This document shows, one piece after another, positions 1 through 6,384 of a stretch of DNA of 7,973 bases (its first letter is position 1; every line of letters starts with the position of its first letter). The position numbers were made by a program, and so were the translations under genes. The notes beneath the pieces were generated by a model that worked only from the letters and a program-made list of their open reading frames with translations, ran no database searches and was not told the origin of the DNA. The DNA is from Alphaproteobacteria bacterium (GTDB taxonomy: Bacteria; Pseudomonadota; Alphaproteobacteria; Sphingomonadales; Sphingomonadaceae), in the NCBI GenBank assembly GCA_028293055.1, contig JAQGLD010000640.1:1-7973 (forward strand). Reading direction: 5' to 3'.

Positions 1-653
1 CCGCGGTGGGTCTCGAGATCCTCCTTTGCGGTCTGGGTGCGGTCGCAGGCGGCGAGCAGGATGTGCCTCGCGACCGGCACTGCGAGCGGCTTTCCCTGCT
101 GGCGAAGCGCGGCATAATAGCCATTCAGATAGGTTTCGAGAGGCCGCACATAGGGCACTCCCGGAGTGCTTCGGACTCCCGGCTGGGGCAGCTCGCCAAG
201 GTCCCGGGTGCCCGAGCCTGAATGGCAGCAGTCGAGGATCAGCGCGATGTGCGGGTCGTCCGCGGCCACTTCCTCGATCAGCCGCGCCAGCTCCTTGTCG
301 GCAAGATCGAAATGATCGTTGTCGAGGCGGCTGTCGTAGCAGACGATGCCCTGGTCCTTGCCGCTGAGGTCGAACTCCCGGAATTCGGGCGCCGCGGTGG
401 CGGGCGAGCCATGTCCGCAATAATGGAACAGGGCGACATCGTCCTTGCCGGCCTGGCCGAGATGGGCACGGAACTGGGCGATGACATTGTCGCGGGTCGC
501 GTCCTGGTCCTTGAGAGCCAGTATCGCCGCATCGGGAACACGCTCTTTCAAATAATCCTGAAGGTTATCAACATCGTTCAGGCAGCCCTCGAGCGAGCGA
601 ACACCCGGCGGGTAAGCGTTGATCCCGACAAGCAGGGCATAGACCTTGGCCAA
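1..653 (-). CDS. caspase-family protein (peptidase C14, metacaspase-like), C-terminus cut by window edge
   Basis: A predicted cysteine protease of the caspase/metacaspase fold, of which 217 residues are visible before the left edge. From the chosen start the reading begins MAKVYALLVGINAYPPGV, the usual first beta strand of bacterial caspase-like domains, followed by a CLNDVDNL segment (about 24-31). The catalytic dyad is intact: His81 in HYCGHGS and Cys143 in LDCCHSG. Between them lies an acidic segment ending in DKEL (about 119-122), where the family forms its substrate pocket. The frame has no ATG or GTG upstream. The start is TTG at 653, with GGGAAGG six bases before it. No signal peptide is seen, so it should be cytoplasmic. 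It lies downstream of, and on the same strand as, a sigma/FecR/receptor operon but has its own promoter. In this family the C-terminal part often carries a second, sensing or effector domain; that part is outside the window, so target and role are unknown. The C14 fold is near certain from the two motifs. Confidence 0.93.
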   Translation of the reverse strand, partial: MAKVYALLVGINAYPPGVRSLEGCLNDVDNLQDYLKERVPDAAILALKDQDATRDNVIAQFRAHLGQAGKDDVALFHYCGHGSPATAAPEFREFDLSGKDQGIVCYDSRLDNDHFDLADKELARLIEEVAADDPHIALILDCCHSGSGTRDLGELPQPGVRSTPGVPYVRPLETYLNGYYAALRQQGKPLAVPVARHILLAACDRTQTAKEDLETHR

Positions 654-659
654 GCTGGA

Positions 660-666
660 CCTTCCC
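660..666 (-). promoter_or_regulatory. Shine-Dalgarno deciding the TTG start of the caspase gene
   Basis: GGGAAGG on the minus strand sits six bases before the TTG at 651-653. No ATG or GTG exists in this frame between the upstream promoter and this point, so the site supports TTG as the start. Confidence 0.7.
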
Positions 667-694
667 GGATCAGAGCAGCGCCGACATTTTCTTT

Positions 695-722
695 AGTGTA
701 GTGAGTCGCCGACGCCTGTCAA
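695..722 (-). promoter_or_regulatory. sigma70-type promoter for the caspase gene
   Basis: On the minus strand a consensus -35 hexamer TTGACA (717-722) is followed after 16 bases by TACACT (695-700), a 4/6 match to the -10 consensus. The local sequence after it is A-rich (AAAGAAAATG), unlike the GC-rich surroundings. Transcription would start near 688-689, about 35 bases before the TTG start codon. It suggests the caspase gene can be expressed independently of the signalling operon. A housekeeping sigma is the natural reader; no ECF-type motif is evident. Confidence 0.68.
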
Positions 723-742
723 AGCAAGGTTCGGCTGGACGG

Positions 743-761
743 GCCGGCATGCGCTGCCGGC
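743..761 (-). terminator. hairpin at the end of the receptor gene, possible terminator
   Basis: Perfect inverted repeat GCCGGCA / TGCCGGC with a five-base loop, beginning at the last base of the receptor stop codon. On the minus strand it is followed by CCGTCCAGCC with no T run, so it is not a classical intrinsic terminator. It could slow polymerase, protect the 3' end of the operon mRNA, or be chance in GC-rich DNA. The promoter of the next gene starts 20 bases further on, which fits a transcript boundary here. Confidence 0.35.
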
Positions 762-3172
762 TACCAGGCGACTCCGACGCCCAGCCTTGCGTTCGCAGGC
801 CGTAGCGGGGTCACCTGATCGCGAGACCCGAGCGCGAAGGGATTGCCGAACGCGAACACGTTGCCGCGCGAATTGGTGATGTTGTCGAAGGTCAGCGAAA
901 GCTCGATGTTGCGACGCTTCACCCGCCCGGTCACACCCAATAGGCCATAGCCGCCCTGCCGCATGTCGAGCAAATTGCTGGTTCCGAGCACCGAGCTTCC
1001 CACATAATTGGCCGAGAGCTCGGCCTGGAACGACATTTCCCCGGGTCCCGTCCAGCCGTAGGCCGCAGTCATCCGACCGGCGAATTCGGGCGTGTCGGGC
1101 AGATGGCGCCGCGACGGCTGCGACAGGAGCGCGAGCGGACCGCTGACCTTGTTGTGCGTGTAAAGGAGCGAACCGACCAGCCGAAGGCCCTCGACCGGAA
1201 TCCAGTCGCCGGTCGCCTCGATCGCCTCGATATGGGCGTCGCCGATATTGGCGGTGTATGGCAGCCCGCGCGAATTGACCAGATCGGCCTGGATTCCGGT
1301 CCAGCGGGCTAGCGAGACGCTCGTCGAAAATGCGAGCCCGGTCGGCCCGCCGCGCAATCGTCGCAATCCCAGTTCCTCCACGGAGATCGCGTCGGAATGG
1401 AAATCCGCGACTCGTCCGACACCCTTGGCCACCGCCAGGCCGCCGGTTCGGAAGCCCGATTGATAGCGCCCGAACAGGGCCAGCCTGGGCTGGAGCAGCC
1501 ACGAGAAAGCGATGGTCGGATCGACTCGCCGGGTCGAGCGGCCGCGCACGAAGCGGTCGTCGCGCGGCTGGGTCGAAGGCTCTCCGTCGGTGCGCGCGCT
1601 GGTCACCCGAGCGCCGAGCGTCGCCGCGAATTTCGGGGACAAAGCGGCGGTCCATTCGCCGAACAGCGAGGCGCTGCGGGTCAGATTGGTCACTCCGATG
1701 ATGCTCGTCTCATTGTCGGGCGAGCCGAGCTCGCGCGACAGCCGGTCGCGATCCTCGAGCAGGGTGAAGCCGGCCACCCACGAACCGCCGTCGGGCAGGG
1801 AGCGCGACAGCCGCGTCTCATGGGTCAGCAGCCGCTTCGCGCCGCGCACATGATAGGCCACCCGGTAAAGCGGAATTCCGTTCGGGCCTGGCGGAGAGGC
1901 ATCGAAGACGTCGTCGGTGCGATAGCCGACGATGCTGCTGGCCGAGATCAGTCGAAGGCCGTCGCCCCAGTCCTTGGTGACCTGCAGGCGGCCGAGCGCG
2001 ACGCTGTTGTGGAACGGCTGGGCGAGCGCGGACCGCCGCGACAGGGGGCCGACGCTGCGCATCGCATATTGCGAATCGCGCGCGTCGATGGTCTGGCCGA
2101 CTCCGCCAAGATCGATGTCCCAGCCGTCGCCGGGGCTGGCGCGCAGCCTTATCCTGCCTCCCGAAGTGCTCGTGCGATTGACGTGCCGGGCGCCGCGCTC
2201 CGGATCGTCGATATAGCCGCCGTCGACGATCCGATAGGCCACCAGCCGAGCCCCGAGCGAGCCCGCCACGATCGGCATGTTGACGACACCGGCCAGATCG
2301 GCGCCGGGATTGCCTGCCGCGGTCAGCGTCGCGCCTCCGGCCAGCGATCCGCCCAGGCTGTTCAGGTCGACCGGGTTGGAGGTCAGCCGGATGATCCCGC
2401 CGATCGAGCCGGACCCGTAGAGCGTCCCTTGCGGCCCTTCCATCACGTCGATTTCGGCAATGTCGTAGAGCTTGAGCCCGGGCTCGGCGCCGGAATAGGC
2501 CAATTGGATGTCGTCGAAATAGGTGCTCGCGGTCGACTGGGCGGCGCCGTTGAAGCTGCTGTCCGCGATCCCGCGGATGAACACCTTGTTGCGGCCGGCA
2601 CCGAGCGCGGTGTGCTGGAGTACCGGCATGGTCCGCGCGATCTCGCTCATGTCCGATGCCTTGTCCGCCACTGGCGGAGGGCTCGCCCGGGTGATGGTGA
2701 CGCTGCCGGGATAGCGAAGCAGCTTCACCCGCTGCTTGCTTCCGGTCACCACGATGTCCTCGGACGCCGGCCTTGCGGGCAGGGTCGCTGGGGGCGACGG
2801 CCGCGGAGCGCGGGCCTGGGCAGGAGGCTGCGGGCGGCGAAGCGAGCGGACGATTCGAAAGCTGCGCGGGTCGACTTCTATCGCCCGGTACGAAGTCGCG
2901 CGGAGCAGTCGCTTCAATGCTTCGCCGGCGCTCATCCTCCCTTTGACGGCGGGCGTGCGGACGGTGCGAAGGCCGGGCTCGGTGCTGCCGACATCGATTT
3001 GGGTCTCGCGCGCGAGGATGATCAGCGCCGCATCGAGCGTCGTCGCCGGGATCGAGATCTGGGAGAGCTGCCGGGCCTGGGCCGTCCCAGGCATGGCCGC
3101 CGTCAGCGAAGCCAGCGAGAGGCAAAGCCTAAAGCTGGCGGAAAGACCGCGGCGCGAGAATCCATTGATCAC
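761..3172 (-). CDS. TonB-dependent outer-membrane receptor with STN signalling domain (FecA-like transducer)
   Basis: About 803 residues, the usual size for a transducer-type TonB-dependent receptor. In order from the GTG start: a signal peptide (about 1-33, arginines then LCLSLASLTAAMPG, probable cleavage after AQA); an STN domain (about 37-109), which in FecA-like proteins contacts FecR in the periplasm; a proline-rich linker (about 110-137); a TonB box-like EDIVVTG (138-144); a plug with FIRGI and EGPQGTLYGSGSIGG; then a beta barrel to the C-terminus. The last residue is Trp rather than the usual Phe, still aromatic as the outer-membrane insertion signal requires. It takes up or senses an unidentified ligand with TonB energy. 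The start is uncertain: GTG at 3172 gives the cleaner signal peptide and overlaps fecR by 44 bases, while TTG at 3196 adds eight residues and overlaps by 68. Neither has a strong ribosome site, so translation is probably coupled to fecR. The stop is TAG at 761-763. Confidence 0.93.
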   Translation of the reverse strand: MINGFSRRGLSASFRLCLSLASLTAAMPGTAQARQLSQISIPATTLDAALIILARETQIDVGSTEPGLRTVRTPAVKGRMSAGEALKRLLRATSYRAIEVDPRSFRIVRSLRRPQPPAQARAPRPSPPATLPARPASEDIVVTGSKQRVKLLRYPGSVTITRASPPPVADKASDMSEIARTMPVLQHTALGAGRNKVFIRGIADSSFNGAAQSTASTYFDDIQLAYSGAEPGLKLYDIAEIDVMEGPQGTLYGSGSIGGIIRLTSNPVDLNSLGGSLAGGATLTAAGNPGADLAGVVNMPIVAGSLGARLVAYRIVDGGYIDDPERGARHVNRTSTSGGRIRLRASPGDGWDIDLGGVGQTIDARDSQYAMRSVGPLSRRSALAQPFHNSVALGRLQVTKDWGDGLRLISASSIVGYRTDDVFDASPPGPNGIPLYRVAYHVRGAKRLLTHETRLSRSLPDGGSWVAGFTLLEDRDRLSRELGSPDNETSIIGVTNLTRSASLFGEWTAALSPKFAATLGARVTSARTDGEPSTQPRDDRFVRGRSTRRVDPTIAFSWLLQPRLALFGRYQSGFRTGGLAVAKGVGRVADFHSDAISVEELGLRRLRGGPTGLAFSTSVSLARWTGIQADLVNSRGLPYTANIGDAHIEAIEATGDWIPVEGLRLVGSLLYTHNKVSGPLALLSQPSRRHLPDTPEFAGRMTAAYGWTGPGEMSFQAELSANYVGSSVLGTSNLLDMRQGGYGLLGVTGRVKRRNIELSLTFDNITNSRGNVFAFGNPFALGSRDQVTPLRPANARLGVGVAW

Positions 3173-4088
3173 CCTGACGCCGCCATTGCACTCCAATCAC
3201 CGCGGCCAGATGCGGGATATCCCTGTCGGCAGCGCCGACGAAGCGGACACTGCCGGTAAAGGAACGTGTCGGCAAGTCGCCTTCCAGCACCACGATCGTC
3301 CCGTAGGCGCGGCGTATGGCCTCGGTGACCGCCGGGAGCCTGTCGTCCTGGAACCGCAACAAGCCGCTTCGCCAGGCGCCGATCGATTCGACCGGAATTC
3401 GGGCCTTGGTGATCCGCCGAAGATCCTCGCGCACGACCAGGCCGTCGCCGGGCTGGAGTCTGACCGCCTGCGGGCCCGGCTCGAACAGGGCCGAGCCTTC
3501 GGAGAGCTGGACATCGAGCCTCGCGCCCGAGCGCATCAGGTTGAACACGGTGCCGAGATCGCGGATCGTGAGATCGCCCGAGCGAACCGTGAAGGGATGG
3601 GCCGCGTCGTGGCGAATCGTGAACAGGGCTTCGCCGGCCTCCAGGGAAGCGAATCTCGGATCGGACCGGTCGAGCCGGAGCCGGGTTGCGCCGCTCAGGT
3701 CGATGCTGCTTCCCCCGGCGAGCCGCACGGTCCTGCGCTGGCCCGGCTCGGTCTTGACGAGATAGGTCTGGGCGGCCGGCTGCCGGATCATCGGCAGGGC
3801 CAAGGCGAGCGCGATCGCGGCGGCCATCGCGCCTCCGACCGGGAACAGCCAGCGCCGCCGGACCGGCCGATCGTCATTGGCCGGCGCTGCCACGCTCTCG
3901 GGTGCGACCAGCAGCCGGTCCGTAGCTGCGATCCGATCATAAGCGCGCGCATGGGCGGGGTGCTGCTCGAGCCATGCGACGAAGCCGCTCCAGGCTTCAT
4001 CGTCCATTTCGGCCTGGCGGACATGCCACCGGATCGCCTGGCCGATGATTTCAGGGCCGATGATTTCAGGATCGTCGTCACGCATCAT
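3129..4088 (-). CDS. FecR-family inner-membrane anti-sigma/sensor protein
   Basis: 319 residues from the ATG at 4088, close to the family norm. The N-terminal cytoplasmic part (about 17-60) has the FecR N-terminal (DUF4880-like) pattern with AIRWHVR and WSGFVAWLEQHPAHARAYD; this part binds the sigma factor. One membrane segment follows RPVRRR (about 80-101). The periplasmic FecR domain runs about 105-205 (TEPGQRRTVRL, GEALFTIRHD, DLGTVFNL). A C-terminal domain of DUF4974 type (about 240-310) would meet the STN domain of the receptor. It relays receptor occupancy to the sigma factor. The start at 4088 is chosen over an in-frame ATG at 4103 because AAGGGG lies six bases before it; it overlaps the sigma gene end by 11 bases. 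The N-terminus carries a duplicated PEIIG from a tandem DNA repeat. Confidence 0.93.
   Translation of the reverse strand: MMRDDDPEIIGPEIIGQAIRWHVRQAEMDDEAWSGFVAWLEQHPAHARAYDRIAATDRLLVAPESVAAPANDDRPVRRRWLFPVGGAMAAAIALALALPMIRQPAAQTYLVKTEPGQRRTVRLAGGSSIDLSGATRLRLDRSDPRFASLEAGEALFTIRHDAAHPFTVRSGDLTIRDLGTVFNLMRSGARLDVQLSEGSALFEPGPQAVRLQPGDGLVVREDLRRITKARIPVESIGAWRSGLLRFQDDRLPAVTEAIRRAYGTIVVLEGDLPTRSFTGSVRFVGAADRDIPHLAAVIGVQWRRQGDQWILAPRSFRQL
4041..4070. repeat. perfect 15-bp tandem duplication inside fecR
   Basis: GCCGATGATTTCAGG occurs twice head to tail with no mismatch. It is in frame and encodes PEIIGPEIIG at residues 7-16 of the FecR-like protein, just ahead of the sigma-binding N-terminal domain. 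The units are identical at third codon positions, which suggests a recent slippage or duplication event. Confidence 0.95.
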
Positions 4089-4632
4089 TCGCGGCCCCTT
4101 CATCTTCTATACGATGCTGACGCTCGACTTCCGCACCTCGATTATCACCAGTCTCGTCGATTTGACGATAGGCGCGATGCAGGAGCTTCTCGACTCCGCT
4201 CACCGTGATCCCGAGATGCTCGGCGATTTCGCGCTGCTTCTTGCCTTCGAAGCGGAACATCAGAAGCGCCGTTCGCATGCGCTCCGGCATCCGCGCGATC
4301 GCTGCCTCGACCCTCCGCAGCCGGTCGCTGGCGATGATCGCGCGCTCTGCATCGGGATATTCGTCGCCGCGCGGCTGAAGCTCGAGCCATCCGGTCTCGC
4401 GCGCGCTGCGGCGCAGGCTCGCGATCCGCCGATCGGTCGCGAGATTGGCGGCCGCGCGATAGAGGAAGGCGGCGCCATGGTCGATCGGCCGATCGCCGAG
4501 CTGGTCGATCCTCAGCCACAGGTCCTGGAGAGCGTCCTCCGCTTCCTCGCGGTCGCCGAGCCTCGCGACGAGCAGACGCAACAGCATCGGTCTTACCTCG
4601 CTGAAGACGGCTTTCAGGCCTTGCTCGCTCAT
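4078..4632 (-). CDS. ECF (FecI-like) RNA polymerase sigma factor
   Basis: 184 residues, normal for a group IV sigma factor. Region 2 (about 10-75) contains EAEDALQDLWLRI (core polymerase contact) and FLYRAAANLATDRR (-10 recognition). Region 4 (about 115-165) has the helix-turn-helix GKKQREIAEHLGITVSGVEK, which reads the -35 element. There is no extra C-terminal domain. The start is ATG at 4632, with AGGA about 12 bases upstream; the frame stays open to 4722, but that extension has no sigma-like sequence. It is the first gene of an operon with fecR and the receptor, and FecR is the expected controller. Its targets probably include this operon, but I could not find a convincing ECF-type promoter motif upstream. 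Confidence 0.94.
   Translation of the reverse strand: MSEQGLKAVFSEVRPMLLRLLVARLGDREEAEDALQDLWLRIDQLGDRPIDHGAAFLYRAAANLATDRRIASLRRSARETGWLELQPRGDEYPDAERAIIASDRLRRVEAAIARMPERMRTALLMFRFEGKKQREIAEHLGITVSGVEKLLHRAYRQIDETGDNRGAEVERQHRIEDEGAANDA
4095..4100 (-). promoter_or_regulatory. Shine-Dalgarno of the FecR gene
   Basis: AAGGGG on the minus strand, six bases before the ATG at 4086-4088 and inside the 3' end of the sigma gene. It lies too close to the in-frame ATG at 4103 to serve it, since that start is upstream of the site, so it fixes 4088 as the likelier start. Confidence 0.6.
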
Positions 4633-4695
4633 CGTCCCCGCGGATCCTGGTGAAGTCGCCGCTATGTGGCAGCCCATTTCACCTTCCGCAAACCT

Positions 4696-4715
4696 CGCGA
4701 GGCGCTCGCCTCGCG
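4696..4715. repeat. perfect inverted repeat in the sigma/flippase divergent gap
   Basis: CGCGAGGCG and CGCCTCGCG are separated by two bases. The heptamer GCGAGGC recurs at 4724-4730, and the palindrome CCTCGCGAGG (4693-4702) overlaps the left arm, so several copies of one half-site cluster here, 61-98 bases upstream of the sigma start codon. It may be an operator or an mRNA hairpin in the sigma leader. The rest of the gap (4633-4899) shows no clear -35/-10 pair in either direction. Confidence 0.5.
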
Positions 4716-4815
4716 GCGGCAATGCGAGGCCTCGACGGGCCGGAGCAAATGCGGCGTGTCCGGGTTTGGCGCAGCCGCGTCGTTACTCCGACAGGACGCC
4801 TTGGGGGAGGCTTCC

Positions 4816-4862
4816 GGCGGCGGCCACCGGGTGAGCCCGGAAGGCCGCCGCCCACCGGGCGG
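4816..4862. promoter_or_regulatory. strong nested hairpin with competing hairpins upstream of the flippase
   Basis: GGCGGCGGCC (4816-4825) pairs perfectly with GGCCGCCGCC (4843-4852). Inside it CCGGG (4827-4831) pairs with CCCGG (4836-4840) around a TGAG loop, giving about 15 base pairs with a 1/2-base bulge. A second hairpin, CCGCCC-ACC-GGGCGG (4848-4862), shares the right arm, and CTTCCGG (4811-4817) can pair with CCGGAAG (4837-4843). The pairings exclude one another. No T run follows on either strand, so it is not an obvious intrinsic terminator. It ends 37 bases before the flippase start and may be a leader structure. Confidence 0.5.
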
Positions 4863-4899
4863 ATGGGGAAGATGCGGCTTTGACGAAGTCTGTTTCCGA

Positions 4900-6384
4900 A
4901 TGACGAAGGATACCGACGCCGGGCGTCGGATGATAGTGCAAGGCTCGATATCGACGGCTTTGGGCTTCGGCATCCGGCTGGGCGCTCGTCTGCTCTTCCT
5001 CTGGGTGGCGGGCAGGCTGTTCGGGGTCACCCTGTTCGGCGCCTTCGGCCTTGCGGTCGCGGTCGTCGAGCTTGCGGTGTCGGCCGGCGGGCTCGGCATG
5101 AAGCGAATGCTCTTCAAGCTGCTCGACGAGCGCCCCGACGATCGCCCGGCGATCCACATCGTTCTCGATTGCGCATTGCTGGTCGCCGCCGCCAGCCTGC
5201 TCCTCGCAGCGATCATCATGACGATCGTCGGACTTGCGCCGGCGCTGCTGCAATCGGGCGCCACCGGGCCCGCGCTTGCGATCGTCGCGCCGATGATCGC
5301 CGGCCAGGCCCTGCTCGACCTGATCCTGGCCGCGACCCGCTGGCAGCGCAAGATACGCTATGAGGTGACCGCGCGCAGCATCGTCGAGCCCTATGCGGGC
5401 CTCGCCGTGGCGGTCGCCGCTTATGCCTTTGGCTTCGTCGCGATCGGGCTCCCGCTCAGCTATTGGGGCGGTACGCTGGCGGCCCTGGCTTATGCCGTGT
5501 TCGGCCTGAGGCGAAGCTTCGGATCGTTCCAGCTTCGCGACTATCGCACGTCGCCCGGCGCATTGATCCATGCCTTCCGCACGACTGGAGCGGCGACGTT
5601 CAGCGATACAATCAACGCCTTGTTCGGGCGGATCGACCTCTATCTGGTCGGCGCCCTGCTCGGCGAGGCCGCGGCCGGAATCTATGGCATGGCGCGGCAG
5701 GGACGAACGCCGATCCGCCAGGTTCGCCAGAGCTTCGACGGGCTGCTCACGCCGCTGATCGCCAGGACGCTTCAGTCGGACGGGGCGATCGCGACCGGGG
5801 CGGCCACCGCATCGGCGGCAAGGCTGATCCTCTCCATCCAGCTCGCCTTGCTGATCGCCCTGATCGGAATCGGGCGCCAGCTGCTCGGCTGGATCGGGCC
5901 GGAATTCGCGGCCGGCTATGTCGCGATGGTCCTGCTCGCGCTCGCCGAAGCGATCCAGAGCGCGCTCGGCCTGACCGACCTCATTCTCCTCTACCGTCGG
6001 CCTTCGCTGACGCTCGCTTTGACCGGCGCCGGGATCGCGATCAATGTCGCTGCCGCCTTCGCGCTGACTCCGTCGCTCGGCATCGAGGGCGCTGCGGCGG
6101 CGGCGGTCCTCGCCAATGTGGCGACCGCCTTGCTTCGCCGGTTCATGCTGCACGAAGGCTTCGGCATCCGAATCCCGCTTCGCTATAATGGCGGGCTGTT
6201 CGCCTGCGCTGCGGTGGGAAGCGTCGGCGTCGTCGCGGTCGCCAGGCTGCTGGATCCTGGGCTGACCAGCCTGGTCGCGGCGCTTCCGCTCGCCGCCGGG
6301 CTCGCAGTCTATGCAGTGATGCTCAAGGCGTGGACCCGGCTGGCGCCGGGGGCATTGTCGCTTGCCGGGTTCAGGGCGGAATGA
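4900..6384 (+). CDS. polysaccharide/oligosaccharide flippase (Wzx-like, MOP superfamily)
   Basis: A 494-residue, very hydrophobic protein with about a dozen predicted membrane segments, the usual size for lipid-linked oligosaccharide flippases. It would move undecaprenyl-linked sugar repeat units across the inner membrane. The first segment, after IVQGSISTALGFGIRLGARL, and the RLFGVTLFGAFGLAVAV stretch have the pattern of this family. A mid-protein FGRIDLYLVGALLGEAAAG followed by YGMARQ matches the conserved start of the second half of Wzx/MOP proteins. The start is ATG at 4900. The frame is open back to 4666, but the added residues are arginine- and glycine-rich and look non-coding. The ribosome site is weak (GAAG about 12 bases upstream). 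An in-frame ATG at 4930 is possible. The gene overlaps the downstream glycosyltransferase by four bases (ATGA), so the two are probably co-translated. The substrate is unknown. Confidence 0.88.
   Translation: MTKDTDAGRRMIVQGSISTALGFGIRLGARLLFLWVAGRLFGVTLFGAFGLAVAVVELAVSAGGLGMKRMLFKLLDERPDDRPAIHIVLDCALLVAAASLLLAAIIMTIVGLAPALLQSGATGPALAIVAPMIAGQALLDLILAATRWQRKIRYEVTARSIVEPYAGLAVAVAAYAFGFVAIGLPLSYWGGTLAALAYAVFGLRRSFGSFQLRDYRTSPGALIHAFRTTGAATFSDTINALFGRIDLYLVGALLGEAAAGIYGMARQGRTPIRQVRQSFDGLLTPLIARTLQSDGAIATGAATASAARLILSIQLALLIALIGIGRQLLGWIGPEFAAGYVAMVLLALAEAIQSALGLTDLILLYRRPSLTLALTGAGIAINVAAAFALTPSLGIEGAAAAAVLANVATALLRRFMLHEGFGIRIPLRYNGGLFACAAVGSVGVVAVARLLDPGLTSLVAALPLAAGLAVYAVMLKAWTRLAPGALSLAGFRAE

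Noticed and set aside
222..701. Plus-strand open frame of 159 codons opposite the caspase gene
   Set aside because: No recognisable protein; the minus strand encodes both caspase catalytic motifs.
1397..3259. Long plus-strand open frame (about 620 codons) antisense to the receptor and the end of fecR
   Set aside because: Arginine-, alanine- and glycine-rich with no recognisable domain. It is fully opposite a clear receptor gene, and long empty frames are expected opposite GC-rich coding sequence.
2736..4208. Plus-strand open frame (about 490 codons) antisense to fecR and neighbours
   Set aside because: Low-complexity composition and no motif; it crosses three gene ends on the real coding strand.
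4632..4692. Possible sigma-gene promoter around TTGCGG and CACATA on the minus strand
   Set aside because: Only about half of the -35 and fewer of the -10 positions match, and no ECF-type GGAAC motif with a proper partner was found.
4633..4722. Upstream extension of the sigma factor by 30 residues
   Set aside because: No sigma-like sequence in the extension; the start at 4632 gives the standard ECF length.
4650..4883. Small plus-strand frame of 77 codons in the divergent gap, ending as a short leader-like peptide before the flippase
   Set aside because: GTG start without a ribosome site, composition driven by the GC-rich inverted repeats, and no similarity pattern I know.
4666..4899. Upstream extension of the flippase frame by 78 codons
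   Set aside because: The added residues are not hydrophobic or flippase-like, and they run through the inverted repeats; the ATG at 4900 gives the normal family length.
4783..6153. Minus-strand open frame (about 456 codons) opposite the flippase
   Set aside because: Charged, repetitive composition without domains; the plus strand carries a coherent membrane protein here.
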